A DNA stretch of 64,000 nt from Apostichopus japonicus. Its lineage: Eukaryota; Echinodermata; Holothuroidea; Aspidochirotida; Stichopodidae. Shown piece by piece: positions 27,901-42,900 of this stretch. A program made the translations under genes and the position numbers. Position 1 is the stretch's first letter; each line of letters begins with the position of its first letter. Below the pieces are notes generated by a model. It searched no databases and was not told the origin of the DNA. It saw only the letters and a list, made by a program, of their open reading frames with translations. The stretch spans positions 16,548,521 to 16,612,520 of the forward strand of contig NC_092562.1 in assembly GCF_037975245.1 (NCBI RefSeq), written 5' to 3'.

Positions 27901-30900
27901 GATGTCCTTGCAACAGGAAATATCTTTGATTCTCCTATCATAACCAACCATATCTAATGAAAGGAACAAAAGACATAGGGATGTCCTTGCAACAGGAAAT
28001 ATCTTTGATTCTCCTATCATAACCAACCATATCGAATGAAAGGAACAAACACATAGGGATGTCCTTGCAATAGGAAATATCTTTGATTCTCCTATCACAA
28101 CCAACCATATCTAATGAAAGGAACAAAAACATAGGGATGTCCTTGCAACATGAAATATCTTTGATTCTCCTATCACAAACAACCATATCTAATGAAAGGA
28201 AGAAACACATAGGGATGTCCTTGCAACATGAAATATCTTTGATTCTCCTATCACAACCAATCATATCTAATGAGAGGAACAAACACATAGGGATGTCCTT
28301 GCAACATGAAATATCTTTGATTCTCCTATCACAACCAACCATATCTAATGAAAGGAACAAACACTGTCTAGGGATGTCCTTGCAACAGGAAATATCTTTG
28401 ATTCTCCTATCACAACCAACCATATCTAATGAAAGGAACAAACACATAGGGATGTCCTTGCAACATGAAATATCTTTGATTCTCCTATCACAACCAACCA
28501 TATCTAATGAAAGGAACAAACACATAGGGATGTCCTTGCAACAGGAAATATCTTTGATTCTCCTATCACAACCAACCATATCTAATGAAAGGAACAAACA
28601 CATAGGGATGTCCTTGCAACAGGAAATATCTTTGATTCTCCTATCATAACCAACCATATCTAATGAAAGGAACAAAAGACATAGGGATGTCCTTGCAACA
28701 GGAAATATCTTTGATTCTCCTATCATAACCAACCATATCTAATGAAAGGAACAAAAGACATAGGGATGTCCTTGCAACAGGCAATGTCTTTGATTCTCCT
28801 ATCATAACCAACCATATCTAATGAAAGGAACAAAAGACATAGGGATGTCCTTGCAACAGGCAATATCTTTGATTCTCTTATCACAACCAACCATATCTAA
28901 TGAAAGGAACAAACACATAGGGATGTCCTTGCAACAGGCAATATCTTTGATTCTCTTCTCACAACCAACCATATCTAATGAAAGGAATAAAGGCAAAGGG
29001 ATGTCCTTGCAACAGGAAATATCTTTGATTCTCTTATCACAACCAACCATATCTAATGAAAGGAACAAACACAAAGGGATGTCCTTGCAACAGGAAATAT
29101 CTTTGATTCTCCTATCACAACCAACCATATCTAACGAAAGGAACAAAAGACATAGGGATGTCCTTGTAACATGAAATATCTTTGATTCTCCTATCATAAC
29201 CAACCATATCTAATGAAAGGAACAAAAGACATAGGGATGTCCTTGCAACATGAAATATCTTTGATTCTCCTATCACAACCAATCATATCTAATGAAAGGA
29301 ACAAAAGACATAGGGATGTCCTTGCAACATGAAATATCTTTGATTCTCCTATCACAACAAACCATATCTAATGAAAGGAATAAAGGCATAGGGATGTCCT
29401 TGCAACAGGAAATATCTTTGATTCTCCTATCACAACCAACAATATCTAATGAAAGGAACAAAGACATACGGATGTCCTAGCAACATGAAATATCTTTGAT
29501 TCTCCTATCATACATAACCAACCATATCTAATGAGAGGAACAAACACATAGGGATGTCCTTGCAACAGGAAATATCTTTGATTCTCCTATCACAACCAAC
29601 CATATCTAATGAAAGGAACAAACACATAGGGATGTCCTTGCAACAGGAAATATCTTTGATTCTCCTATCACAACCAACCATATCTAATGAAAGGAACAAA
29701 CACATAGGGATGTCCTTGCAACAGGAAATATCTTTGATTCTCCTATCACAACCAACCATATCTAATGAAAGGAACAAACACATAGGGATGTCCTTGCAAC
29801 AGGAAATATCTTTGATTCTCCTATCACAAACAACCATATCTAATGAAAGGAACAAAGACAGGGATGTCCTTGCAACAGGAAATAGCTTTGATTCTCCTAT
29901 CACAAACAACCATATCTAATGAAAGGAACAAACACATAGGGATGTCCTTGCAACAGGATATATCTTTGATTCTCCTGTCATCGTCACGCTGTCTACCACT
30001 AACAATCCTCTGATTGTTCCATGCAAGACTATTTTTCTACTTTCTAACTAGTTTCTGGGAATTCAAACTAATCAGGCAAAGTGTGAACAGTTAGAAACAG
30101 TTTGAAAATGACGTCAGGATTGATAACTCGACATCTGGGACATGTCAAAGGTAGAATCAGTTCTGTCTGCAATATATACTCAACACAAACTTAGCTTGTG
30201 TGAATTACCAGATTATCTTCAAACGGCAAAACTAAATATTCTAATATATTACTTGAAGAAACTTGAAAGATTTTGCCCGGTAAGAATCAAGAAATAAGAA
30301 TTGGGCCATTCCACACTAATAGGGTACTTATGTATGTTACTGCAAAGCCTTGTTGGAAATCGGTCTACAAAGCTTCCTGGCAGTAACAAACTGCATGGTT
30401 TGAAGTATTTGATGCCATACTTTAATATTGCAAAATAGTGTTAACAGTTGAAAGTCTTTATGTCAATTCATTGGTAATTATTTTAAAAAAACTCTTTGCA
30501 TGTCTCACCAATTTGTGCAAGGAATATGTGACAGAGCATTAATGGAGATTTTTAATCCACTTGTTTTATGTTTTAGTTACAAAAATGACCAATGTTATGT
30601 ATCATAATGATTAAAGAATTCAATCATCTGAATGCTGTTGTTGTCTTCTTTCTTGTCCAACTCGTGAAAATTGAGAAAATGACCACACAAAAATATATAA
30701 ACGTTCGTAATTGACATCTGTCCTAACAGTTACGAGCGTAACTTGCCCCATGAGTAAAGTAATCTAAAAACATTTGGCGGAGATAAAATGTTGTGCCTTG
30801 TTACAACATCGTATCTCAGTAATGAACATGGTTTTGAGGGAGTTGAGTCTTCCAATCCCCCGGAAAACGACGGCCAAATTAGCTTTAAAAAAATCTGTCC

Positions 30901-33900
30901 AAGAGAGCTTACGTTCGAACGTACTTTTACATCACTTTTCACGGAAATCGCGCATTCGATCATGTGAGTGTTTAGTATGATAAACATCCTTGGGCGCATG
31001 CGTATTTCAGAGAAAACAACAACCCTTGGTCACCCACCGACTTTTAAAACCATGGAGGGAAGTTTGTGATCTGTCTTCTGAATCTCGGTAAGTTACGAGC
31101 GCAAGTCAAATTACGAGCGTTCGAAATCACTACCAATTTTACCGAAAATAAAGCACTTTGCAATGTGATCAAGGTATGGTTCAATTTAGAGATTTCTCAC
31201 TCAGTAAGTGAAAGTTGTTACACCGCTAGGTGAGCGGACTCGTAGATGCAGTTGCCCCCTTTGGTATAATTGCACTGCGTGAGACAGAAAACACAACTAA
31301 TGCACGTAACTGAAGACAGATTGAGCCAATATGTCTGAAGTTACGAACGTTGGCAAAAGACCTCCATTATTCATTTAGTTCGATGTAAAGGTGCATGATA
31401 ATACCATGAAACTTGCTAAATGTTTACTGGGCACGAATGTTCATCTCGCATTGGCATTGAAGTGCAATTCAATAGCAGTTTCGTTAAAATGAACTAGCCT
31501 AGGCCTACGTTCAAACGTAATTGTTGGTAGACAGATTTCAGATTCGGTCACTCGTGTGAACGTTAGCATGATTTCGGTATTTTGATGTATAATCTAATGT
31601 CGACGTACCGATGTAAATGAACTGAGTGCATACGATGATTCCGTAAATATAATGTTAACAATATTTCATTAAGCAAAGGTTAGGTTAGACCTGCATGCTA
31701 GGCTTCAATTGAAAAAGCTCACGTTCGAATCCAACTGTGGTGAGACATATTTGCCCAGTCGGTCTGTTTTAAGACAACATGTATCGTCTTGCTTTCTAGT
31801 TAAAACTTACCATTGTGTTTGATCCGCGAGGACTGAAAATGGGCATGTTCATCGTAATTGCTTTAATGAGAAGAACTATCGATGACCTAAAGAACCCACA
31901 GTGTATTTATTGTTCTCAGGGACAGGCTGGCCTAATTAGGGAGTTAGCCACCAAATGTCAGTATCTTGGGACCTCTGATTAAAAATTCTGGTGGTAGTTT
32001 TCATTGCAGCTTGCCCCTGATTCTTTATCTCAAAACAGCCTAATTCCATACACAACATTCTTCCATATTAAGGCAGCTTACAATATAATATATGCATGAG
32101 GTGCATCTGTCTTTACACGTAATTACCTACAGGCTGCTTTTAATTATCATGTAAGCTCTAACTGTTATCAAACACAAATAACATCATTGGCAAATTCCAG
32201 TGGATGACAAATCTCTTTAATTTAAAAGCTTATGGAGGCAACAATTTCACCATTGAAATTGACACTCCTGTATTGAAGGTTTGAAACTTTCTTCTACCAT
32301 ACCATGGATTACAACTTTCTCCTGTATTTTGAAACAAACCATGTTTTGTCTTTTCCTTAACTTCCATATTAAAATGGAAAATGTTACCTTATTTGCTCCA
32401 GGATATTTTGTTTTTCTCGCCTTCGTTCCTTAAACAGGAAGGTACCTCAACTAGAGGATATTGAAGGACAACGAACAACTGGTTTTAGCAATGCAGCAAT
32501 GTATATACGCAGGTATCGAGGCCGCATAAAAGCTGATCAGGAATGTTATGTTCAGTATCAAGCTAAAGAGACTGAGCGAGTGAAAGAATATCGTCAAACC
32601 ATGTCTCAGGAAGCGAGGATATCATACATGATACACATGCAGTTACCCACTTCTGTAAACTGGCCTGCACACATCTGAAGGTGGAGAGGAAAGTGGAGTT
32701 TAACAGACTGATCCAGTTCACTGATGGGTGTGGCGCACAATACAAATCTCGATTTGAATCTCGATAGATTTTGGCGTGCAAGTTGAGCGGCATTTCTTTG
32801 GCTCATGCCATGGAAAAAAGCCATGTGATGGAGAGGGTGGGGGTGGTTAAAAATGCAGTCACAAGGTCAGTGAAGTCTGATGTCAACATCACCATTGATG
32901 GACCCTGGGAGTTCTATGACTTCTGCTCCAAAAATCTTGCTAAGGCACCAGTGAAACCAGATGGATCGTGCAACCACTCTCGTCGTACTTTTTACTTAGT
33001 GAAGGAAGGTGATATACAGAGGGAAAGGCCAACCAGAACAAATGTTGACATTGTGGCTGGAACGCGAAAGTTGCATGCTGTAGCTGGGATCTCTCCATAC
33101 TAATTGCACAAAAGGCGTCTTTCATGCTTCTGTTCACCCTGTCAGGATCTGAACTCAGTAGCACTGTGCATCAATCTGGAGTTTGTGAAGTCTTGGAGTG
33201 AACGCAAGATGTCTGCTAAAGGGATTTCATTTGAAGCAACTACTAGCAGTGATATGGAAGCTGCAGATGTAGGTCACGCTGAGATGGATGAGATTCCGGT
33301 CTGTACACTTGAGAGTGCAACTGATAATGCAACTGGAGCAACTGTGGGTAAATCATCATCTGAAAGATCTGAGACAGGGGACTTATCTGAAGTGGGTAAT
33401 GCAGGTGGCATACTAACTTCCAACAAAGTGGGTCAGTCCCTTTTTTACTTAAATTTTAAGTGCTAAGCAACATGACATTGAAAGAGATTTCCTTCTATTT
33501 GCAGAATCAAAAACAAAATGCATCAACAGAAGTGTTATGTTTGATGTTGCATATTCCAGTGTTTCTTTTCATGGGAAATGATATGTCACTCAACTTTATT
33601 AAGGGCCTTGATTTCATTAATTAGATTGAAACTCCTTATCAGTGAACTCTAATCAAAAGTGAGGGTGGGGTGAGTTGTCGACTTTCAGTTCACTTCTTCG
33701 TGAAAAATGCTGGAATAGTTGTTATGGATTGCCCATACCATTTGGTTGGTCATTGCAGTCATCAAGATTGAAGACAGCCAGTGAATATTTCCTATTTAAT
33801 TTTTTTTTTGCTCTTTTCATAAATTACAGATTATGATGAATCTGAAGTTGTCCAGACACAGTTGGATGTGTTGAATGAAAAGGTCTTAAAAGATCTCTTC

Positions 33901-36900
33901 TGTGATGTCTGCCTACCAGAGAACAAGCATGAGGCATTACTAAAACCACAGCAATGAGGGATTGAAATTCGCCCTGAAGAGTATTATGCTGTCGTCTATG
34001 ACAACAAATTCTATATTGGACGATTGCTTGAGAAAGATGGGGAGGAATATCTGTTTAAGTTTCTCCATAGAGTTTGCAGTGCATCTAAGATGTATGATTG
34101 GCCTATAAGGTCAGATTCTGAGAAGGTTTTAGGCAAATTCGTTATCGATGGACCCCTTACAGTGGTGGGCAGTGGACCATTTTCTGTGCAAGAAATTGAA
34201 AATGTGGAGAAAACATATGCTGAAATGAAAGCAATAACACAAGCTGAGCTCTAAAGTGGTAAAGCATAAATAATGCATATTTTGTATATATTTCAAAGTT
34301 TTAACAAGTACACTCTGGCTTTCCATCTAGCTAATTGTACTGTGTACAGTTTCAGTTGACAGCATCTATTCTGCAGGAATCTTAGATGTTTTAGGTTCTT
34401 GCTTGATTGCTTGTCTTCAATATACTGCATGCTTGACTATATGGAAAAGAGCAAAAAAGAAACAGTCAGATATGCTTGTGATAGTGTGTGCTTCCTTTTT
34501 AGCATTTTTTTCTGAAAACAGCTTCAAATTTATGTTTATTCCATTCCATGACATGTGAGGCTATCCCACTTCATCTGATACATTTTCAGAAAGTTTGAAA
34601 AGTGAACATTTAATCATTAGCCAGTTTGATAAAAAAGTAAAAACAATTTATGGTTTTTCGTCTGTCCATGTTTCAAACATGATATTAGTGTACATATTGG
34701 TACATTTTAGTGTTGCATTGGTGATAATATTGTTGGTATCTAATACCCTCTTGTAATTTGATATCTTTCCAATGGTATGCAAGTTTACAATTATGAATTC
34801 AACTATTTACTCATTTAAAATTTCTGACATACTGTATTCAAGTCTACAGCTTAACAATCCTTCCATTATATGAAATTTTAGGATTTTCACTATTCATATG
34901 CAATTTTGAAATTATTGAATTTTATAAATATTCAATTGTTAACTATTCAATTTTCAGTTCAACAATGAATTCAATGACCTACATTAGAGGTGTCAGTATA
35001 AGTAGTATCTTTTTAACTTTGCTAGATATATGCAATTAATCACATGCAAGCCTACAGCTATTCATTCAACTATTTAATTTTTCTTTAATTTGACTCTGAC
35101 ATTTACAATCTTAAACAGACCACTCTGGATAAGTTGTTGTTTCCCACAGGATATGATATATCATCACAATTTCATGATAATTCCAAAGTACAGCAGCAAA
35201 GAAACAGCTACAAATGAGTGCCCAGATGTACATTCAATTGAAAATAATAATTTGTAATCCATAGAATTTCTGATGACAAATTAATGTGGAGATTGAAAAA
35301 TATTCTGTCCTTGTTACGTACGTAAGACCCTGAACATGGTAACCATACATCCTACCTTTATGCAAGTCCATATCATTTTCTGCACTATAGCTTCTAGCAG
35401 TGGTTTTCATTAAGATGTGAGATATATTGTAACAAATACTCAGGGAAAAAGGTACTTGTGGCACTAAAATTTGTTCTGTGCATAGGGAATGTTGAAATGC
35501 CCTCTCGTTGTATTATCAAAGATTCATATTTTTTCCAGTTTTTCACCCTTGGATCCATTTTGTCTTTGTTAATTGTTATAATTACAAAGTTTGCAATAAA
35601 CAAAAACTGTTAAAACTCATGTACAATTGTTGTTTGTGGCCTGTTTATGCTCAGATATCTGTCCTTGTTACGTACGTAATACACGCCATATATTATACTT
35701 TGCTTGGCTGTCATTGCCAACCTTATCCAAAACTTATCTCATTGAGGGTATATACAGTTGCTATAGACTCTAGGTCATTACTCAAACCAAGTTTCATGCT
35801 TTCCCTATGACTTTTAATTTTCACCCACTATGTCACAAATTAGTACCCCATTAGTGTGGAATGGCCCAATTACAAAGTGGGAAGTGAAGGAAGGAGGGAA
35901 AAGATAGCAGAAAAGATGAACTTACCCTAAGAGAAAGTACTCCCCTAACATCGTGAACAAAACTGTAAATCTCCTTAGAACCGTGAACATAGGTAAACTG
36001 GGGAAAATTAAGAAAATATAAACAGTTCACATGCTTGGGTAAAGATACCAGTGCCTGGTTTCAAAACAAGAATGATAGAATTTAATCTTAATAAGAATTT
36101 ACATCCGAATGTAGGTAGCATCTTATCTGTTGGTCTGTTGAATAGCTGGCCATTTAATTAGCCTCCACCGTACCCCGACCCACCCCCTCCCCTAAATGAC
36201 AAGAAAATGTATGCCGCATTACAGAATTTAGTAAGTGAAGCAGAAGTCTGTATCCTGCACCCTCTTCCCCCACCATCCCTCCACCTACCCCCCACCCCCC
36301 AAGGAATTTTCTAAACAAGCATAAAAAAAACACCATTTTGCTACAAACAAAACACTGTTACAAGAAAAAGAGAGGAAAACTGAGTTTCATTTTGGTGTGA
36401 CCAACATAAGAACACACCAAAGTACCATAACTTTAAATACTGATAGAAAATGGCAGAAGACTAACTCGCAAAAGATGTTACCCACTTGCGAGATAAGCAC
36501 TATTAATAATCATACAAAATATGGTTTTTGTGCCCACATGAGCCCTCCATCAAGTCGCACACTGGACTCCCATTTGCATACGCAGGCTACTACTATTACA
36601 TCAGCATTGTGCCTTCCTTTCATAAGGTCCCCAGTTCGAGTCACTCCAAGATTAATGTATGTCGTCCAGTTACAGAGTTGTTGACAATTGACATTCGTAA
36701 TCATGGACGTTAAATATGAATCTAAGAGACTGACTTCGGTCAGCTTGCGGCTTTGATAAGCCAATGAGGCTTCTTCGCGAGTTCCTGCTTGCAGGAGGAT
36801 CTAATACACATACATACACACATACATTGTTAATAATTATTTCAACCCCACAAGATATAAACAAAAGCAGCATGCCACTTGCCTCGCTCATTAAAAAACC

Positions 36901-39900
36901 ATAGTTACCGCAGCAAGTTAGCTCGAAAAATTGCTTCCACTTGGAAGTCAGAAATTATTCCAAAGCAGTAGCTGTATGGTATTATTTTACTGTTTCAAAC
37001 GCTGTTAAAAATCGGCAGTATTGGCCCCACATTTTAGTATGCAACAATTGCTACAGGTATTCAATTAAAGTACATTCCCATTTATTCTGACAGTGTTCCT
37101 AAATCATCCCCAGACATTCCAGTGTGTCCATATCAGAGAATTATATTCCCCAGTAAGGTTAAAAACACCTCAAAGGTATCTAGGAAAATGCTTGTTGAAG
37201 TCGGAGAATAAGTGACCATTTGTTTTTTTTTCTTCACATTTTGTAGAATTTTTGGGGCCAATCCTGAGAAACTTTTCATTGATATCAACAAAACCCCTTT
37301 TTAATAGTGATCATTTCGATCCTAGCAGGATCTTCTTCAAAGGCACAAACTGAAATGAAAACAAACTAAGGACACATTTAAGCTTGACAGACTAAATAAC
37401 TTCCCCATTTTGAATAAAAAAAAATCAGTGAAAATTACTTCTCTCTTTACTATGTTCAACGGTCCAATTTAGTTGTCTATTTGTCTATTTTACCGTTAAG
37501 CTGTTTTCTTTCCAGTACGCCTTTAAAGAAGATCCTGCTGGGTTCGAAAGATCATGGCTCACTTGCTTTTATGTACATACTCTACGCATATTTGCCATAG
37601 ACATGTATGCAGTTTGTTAGAATTTTCCTTTTCTCTCTTTGAAATAAACACTTCACATGTGTAACCTCCCCCCCCCCCCCATCCCATACAATACACATTC
37701 CTCCGGGTGCTGAAAAAGTGAAAACCAAGGTTTCGCATCAGCGGCAGTATAATTAAACACTTAGAGAGGGTAACAAGAATTTTCAAGAGTAACACAAGTT
37801 TCTACTACAAACACAATACCCCCTAACAGTCAAAATAACCCATTTACATATTGAACAATGAGAATTTGAATCCCAGAGCAAATTTGTAGTATTCTGCTAA
37901 GGAAACAAAGTCAATAAAGAAAGACTGATTACTATCAATTTAAAGGAGTTAGAGTAGACAAAAGGGACCACAGCTTATAAAAGGTTCTGACAGTCATTCA
38001 GTCAATTTTGAATGGAAAGATACTGTTTAAATTTACGGACCTGCAGTGTTACCATATACTGGTACTGTAGTTACAGTACAGCAGTGTATACATTATTACA
38101 CAGTTAGTGAGCACACTGTACAATAACCCTCACTGGTAGAACTACACAATCACTCAAACTCAGTGGTGAATTACTATTTCTATCTTTTTGTGTCGTTTTT
38201 GTGTGTTTGTTTGTTCGTCTTTGTTTGTTTTATTGTCTGTTGCTTTCTTTCATCACTGTTTATGGAATCTTTTCAAATAGGTCTGAACACAGATATGCAA
38301 AAAAATACATTCATAAAAAAATCTTATACCAAAGTAGGAAACTATTCAAGTCTAGGGTTTTTTCCCCACAATTATTACAGTATGTGTGTGTCTATTGACT
38401 ATGTGTGAAACAGGCAAGGGGCAGACTGATAATTTGTACGGAATTTCAAGTAAGAAATGCCCACAGATTTACATGTCACATTTACCCACAATGCACTGGT
38501 TAATCAGTGACTGACCTTCCAAATCTTTCACCGCGACCTTTAACTTTATTCGCTGAATTGGGAGTTATAGTGATAGTGCAATGTTTCAGCATATATGAAA
38601 AAATAATGAGAATGGCATCATAACTAGAGGAGCAGATCTCTGAGAAAATTAGAGTTATGAAAAATATGGCCCATTGGTCAACATGCAACCTCATTTTTGT
38701 TTTGATTTTTTTGTGCACGACCTGTCTTTACAGTCACTTATACAGAGAGAGAGAGAGAGATCAACTTACCAGTTATAATAATCAACTGTTCAAAAGATAA
38801 ATTAATAAATAAATCATAAATTGTGAAAATACATTCTGTAGATTTCATTACAAACCTTATTTTCTTTGTGCTACCAAGACCAAATATAAGGTTGAAAATA
38901 TAGATAATTGGAAGAGGCCATATCTGAGAAAAAAAACAATGTAAATACAAATTGTTTGTTTGTTTGTTTATATTTTAATAACAATTCAATTTCCTGTCCC
39001 AAACATACTATAAGCATCTTCAGCGATCAAAAGATACCGTTTTGACCGCTTAGTTAATTTATTTGCTCTTTGAAGGAATTGAAGACTTGCCCCAAACTGT
39101 GTGCGGCCATCTGAAAAAGTTAACTTTCCGTGGCTTGCAAGTGACGTTTGTTCGTGTAGCTACAAAATGCAGACAGTACAGTAATGAAACGTGATACCAT
39201 GTTATCTTTAGCTGGACCTGAGATGTCCATCGCTGCATTGTTTGTACACTGTGCTGTGGGTATTGACTGCAGCTGTATGTACTGACTGTACACTAGTGTC
39301 TAATTACCGACAGTAGCAAGCTGTGTTTGTGTATTTTCTAGGATCGATGGTGGTGTCTAACACTGCTGAATACACCTCATTAGAAACTAGGTCAGATTAC
39401 CGGCATTAGACGTTTGTTTTTGCACGAGTCTTCACACCCTTTAATGAGTTACAAGATATAACTTAAAAACTAGTATAATCAGATAAACTAATGGTCATTG
39501 TGGCTGTTTGGTTTCTTAGATTGGAGATTATTTACGGCAAGAAAAAAAGCAGTGGTAATCTGAACAGATTCTTTTTAATGTCTTTAAATAGGTTGTTCTG
39601 ATTTGTAACAGTAACTTATACCCACATTTTTAGAAGTCATTGCAGTGCACTTTACTGTACATCTACGAAAGGGGGGCTTTAAGGCGGCTAAACCTTTTTT
39701 CGAAACAAGATTTGTAGGTTTTGCAAAACTGATGGCAGTCTGGGAGATATCAGCTCTTGACAAACTGGAGAAAAAAGTGCTGGTATTTGATTGGAACAGT
39801 CAGCTTTAGTCTCCAATTATTAATTTTACAGAGTTCTCCAGACAACTCAAACATGTACTTATGTCAGGGGCTTAGGTTGTCCAATATTATTTCAATAGGC

Positions 39901-42900
39901 CACACCTTTTGTCATGTAAACCATAAATAGTGGAACCAGTGTATGTATTAATTCTCACTGAAGTGGAACCACTTTAAGGAGGATGTTGCTATTTGCATTA
40001 TAGTTAATTGTCATAGTAGATTACAGGTCTTTAACTACAGTACTATCTACTTATAAAGCATGGATTGGGATCAATTTATCTTCTGCAGGGCAAAACAGTT
40101 TAGTTAAGTACATACTCCCATGAGAATAATGGAAATATTACATTATATTGGAAACACTAGACCGGAAAGTTCCACATGGGGGGTGGTGGTGGTATCATCA
40201 ATAGGCTTCATACAAACTGTCCCAAAATACACTTCAGTCTTACAGTAAAAAGTCACTGTTCTTGTTGATTTATGACAGTCATTCATTGCTCTGATATGGT
40301 AAGATTCTGCTGGCATGAAGTAATAGGGTTTTGATATATATATATATAACCTTGCAGGCTATTGATAATTTGCCTGTGTGCTGGCTGCATGCTGGTCCAT
40401 ACTTTGCCCAGCTGTATCTTAAAGGGTAGTTCATATAGCAGTAAATTTATATTTGACAGGTTGAAGAGAAAGTCAAACATAATCTAAACATACTGCTGAA
40501 TTACAGTAGTTTCTATTGATTTCATATATGCATGTTTCAAAGTATCCACATCTAATAGAGTCAAATAGACCTTTGACCTTTATACGGCCTGTATGAAAGT
40601 GATTATTCAGCAAGCATGTGTGATGTCATATTTCAATTTCAAATTCATTTCTCACATGTTTGTACAAGATTCATACAAAACTAACATTCGGTAGGAAGGT
40701 TAACATATGAAGGACACCAGAAAAACAGCAAGGCTGTTATCTCAGCTAATGACCATTAATGTTGCTTTTCTTCCAACTTTTAGACTAACTTTTCAAATTA
40801 AATTAGCTAGATGCATCAGATTACAAGTCAGTCATGACCAGTGAATGTTGCAAACCGTGCGCACATGAAAACCGAGGTCACAAAAACATGTTCTGTCAAA
40901 TGTGCTAAAACCAACATGGATTAGAATGTAAAGAAGCCAAACGTGTTTTGTCTATGTGTATCTACTGTATTACATCACAGGCCCACACCTGCTTGTTTCA
41001 AGTTCCTATTTGATACCAAAACATGACAGCTTCAACCATCAATATCTGACAACGACACATAAGGATTGCATGCAAGTTCTTCCCTACGATGCTCACTTTC
41101 ATAGCTTCCTTTGCGGGCCAAATATAGACATACCTTTGCACTTTTCTTTTAATGACTAACGTAATTAATTAACAAAATGAGTGGCTTTCATTCTACTGAG
41201 CTTAAAAGTCGTTAATTATTGTGAGATATAAATAGTAATTTTGCCATTCTCGCTGCAGCTGTATGGCTCTCAACTGAGTACAGTACTCTCATTGCTTTGA
41301 CTGGATTTAATTTAAAAAAATTTACATTTAACTTTAGGATATTTCCACGATAAAATGATAAAATTCAGTTGTAGGTGTAAGAACAGTGAATGTTGTGCAG
41401 ACCCCTTAACATGTTAGGTTAAACCATTTGTTTCAAATTTTGTGACCTCAGTTTCCAAGAATGATACTTTGTATTATAATAATCTGTGTAATGCACAGTA
41501 AGAGCAAGCTGCAAAGGTGTCACGCTGGAAACATCCATCCCCTTATACCAATTTTTGCAGGGGTTTACTTTTCAACATACCTTTCTGGGAATATCCTTCC
41601 CCATATCTGGGAAACTGATAATTCCAAGTAGTTTGCCTACATACAATATAACTATTGTAGTGACCATCTGAAGAAGAAGATATGAGAGGTACTGAATAAG
41701 TTTCACAATTCTAGGCACTAGAATGGATGACACTAAATGAAAGGTTATCAGTATACTATCCCCCCCACCCTCCCACTGCCCTCTCCCCCTCCCCACTCTC
41801 CTTCCACTCAAATTTTAGCTGAGATCTTGTTAATGAAAACAAAGGATTTGAATAGCGACCGGGTTGGTGGAAGCACCAGGTTACGACTTAGAAACATTTT
41901 GATAGAGAAAAGAGATTTTGATAAAGAAGGCAGCTTGTGACCTTTCTTTCACTTGAACTGATATCACAAATATTTGACCAATTGTATACAGACTTTGAAA
42001 GTAGCCGACAAAGTGTGAAGAATTAAGAACAACATTTTCTAATTGACTCAATCTGGAAACTCACCTGGCCAATCCCGACCACCTGAATAGATGGAAAACT
42101 GCAAGAAGACAGACAAGACAAATTACAAATGGAGGCATTTATACTCATCAATATTCTGTTTTCACTTTAGTTATTGATCACCAATCATTGCTGCAATCTT
42201 TCTCTAAAGAAAACAATTGTTGACATAAATCTGTGTGACCTTCATTTATACTAATCTGTATGTCCTATTATTTTACTATTTTTGTTGCAAATTTTGTTTT
42301 TACAACGATATATGATATGAACAAAATAGTGTGATAAATATCGTAGACCAGGGTATAATTTACCTACTGTAGTACCGCATGGTAAAATGCTATGCAAAGT
42401 GGACAATTTGCTATTCAAGTGCAAAGATGTGTAGTAGGTTTGTACATAGGGCCAGCAATTATTTTATACCTGAGACAAAGTTCAGAGCTTTTCAAAAATG
42501 CTACACAAATATATATTTGAATACTAAATTATTTGCTGTACATGACAAATTGTTTGAAAGAACTGACTTGAACCGACATTAGATACCATTAAGCAGCTTG
42601 AGCCCAATGAATTTATATACTGTAAATGAGTACAAGGTGTGGCAATTCAACACAGAGTGACAGAGTGAAGGATGGAATAAAAACCTTTTTTTGATGAACA
42701 CAGATAAATGTACCGTACTGTGCTGCATGTACTGTGAGTCTGTGTTGCAACATATATCAGTTTTAAATTTACGGCAGCTGTAATCGAAGGCAGATTTTCC
42801 TACTACAGTACTACTGTACTGTACGTTGTACCACTTTGCCAAATGTAATATTAAAAAAGTGAGCAATATATGATTTGCCATGTACATAGAGAGCTGCCCT

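Noticed and set aside
27586..29919. Long open frames (up to 264 codons) with perfect 26-residue peptide repeats on both strands
   Set aside because: They are produced by the 78-bp minisatellite, occur on both strands, break at indel units and lie inside an intron.
27630..29980. CRISPR-like array
   Set aside because: The repeats are directly adjacent with no unique spacers, in a eukaryotic intron.
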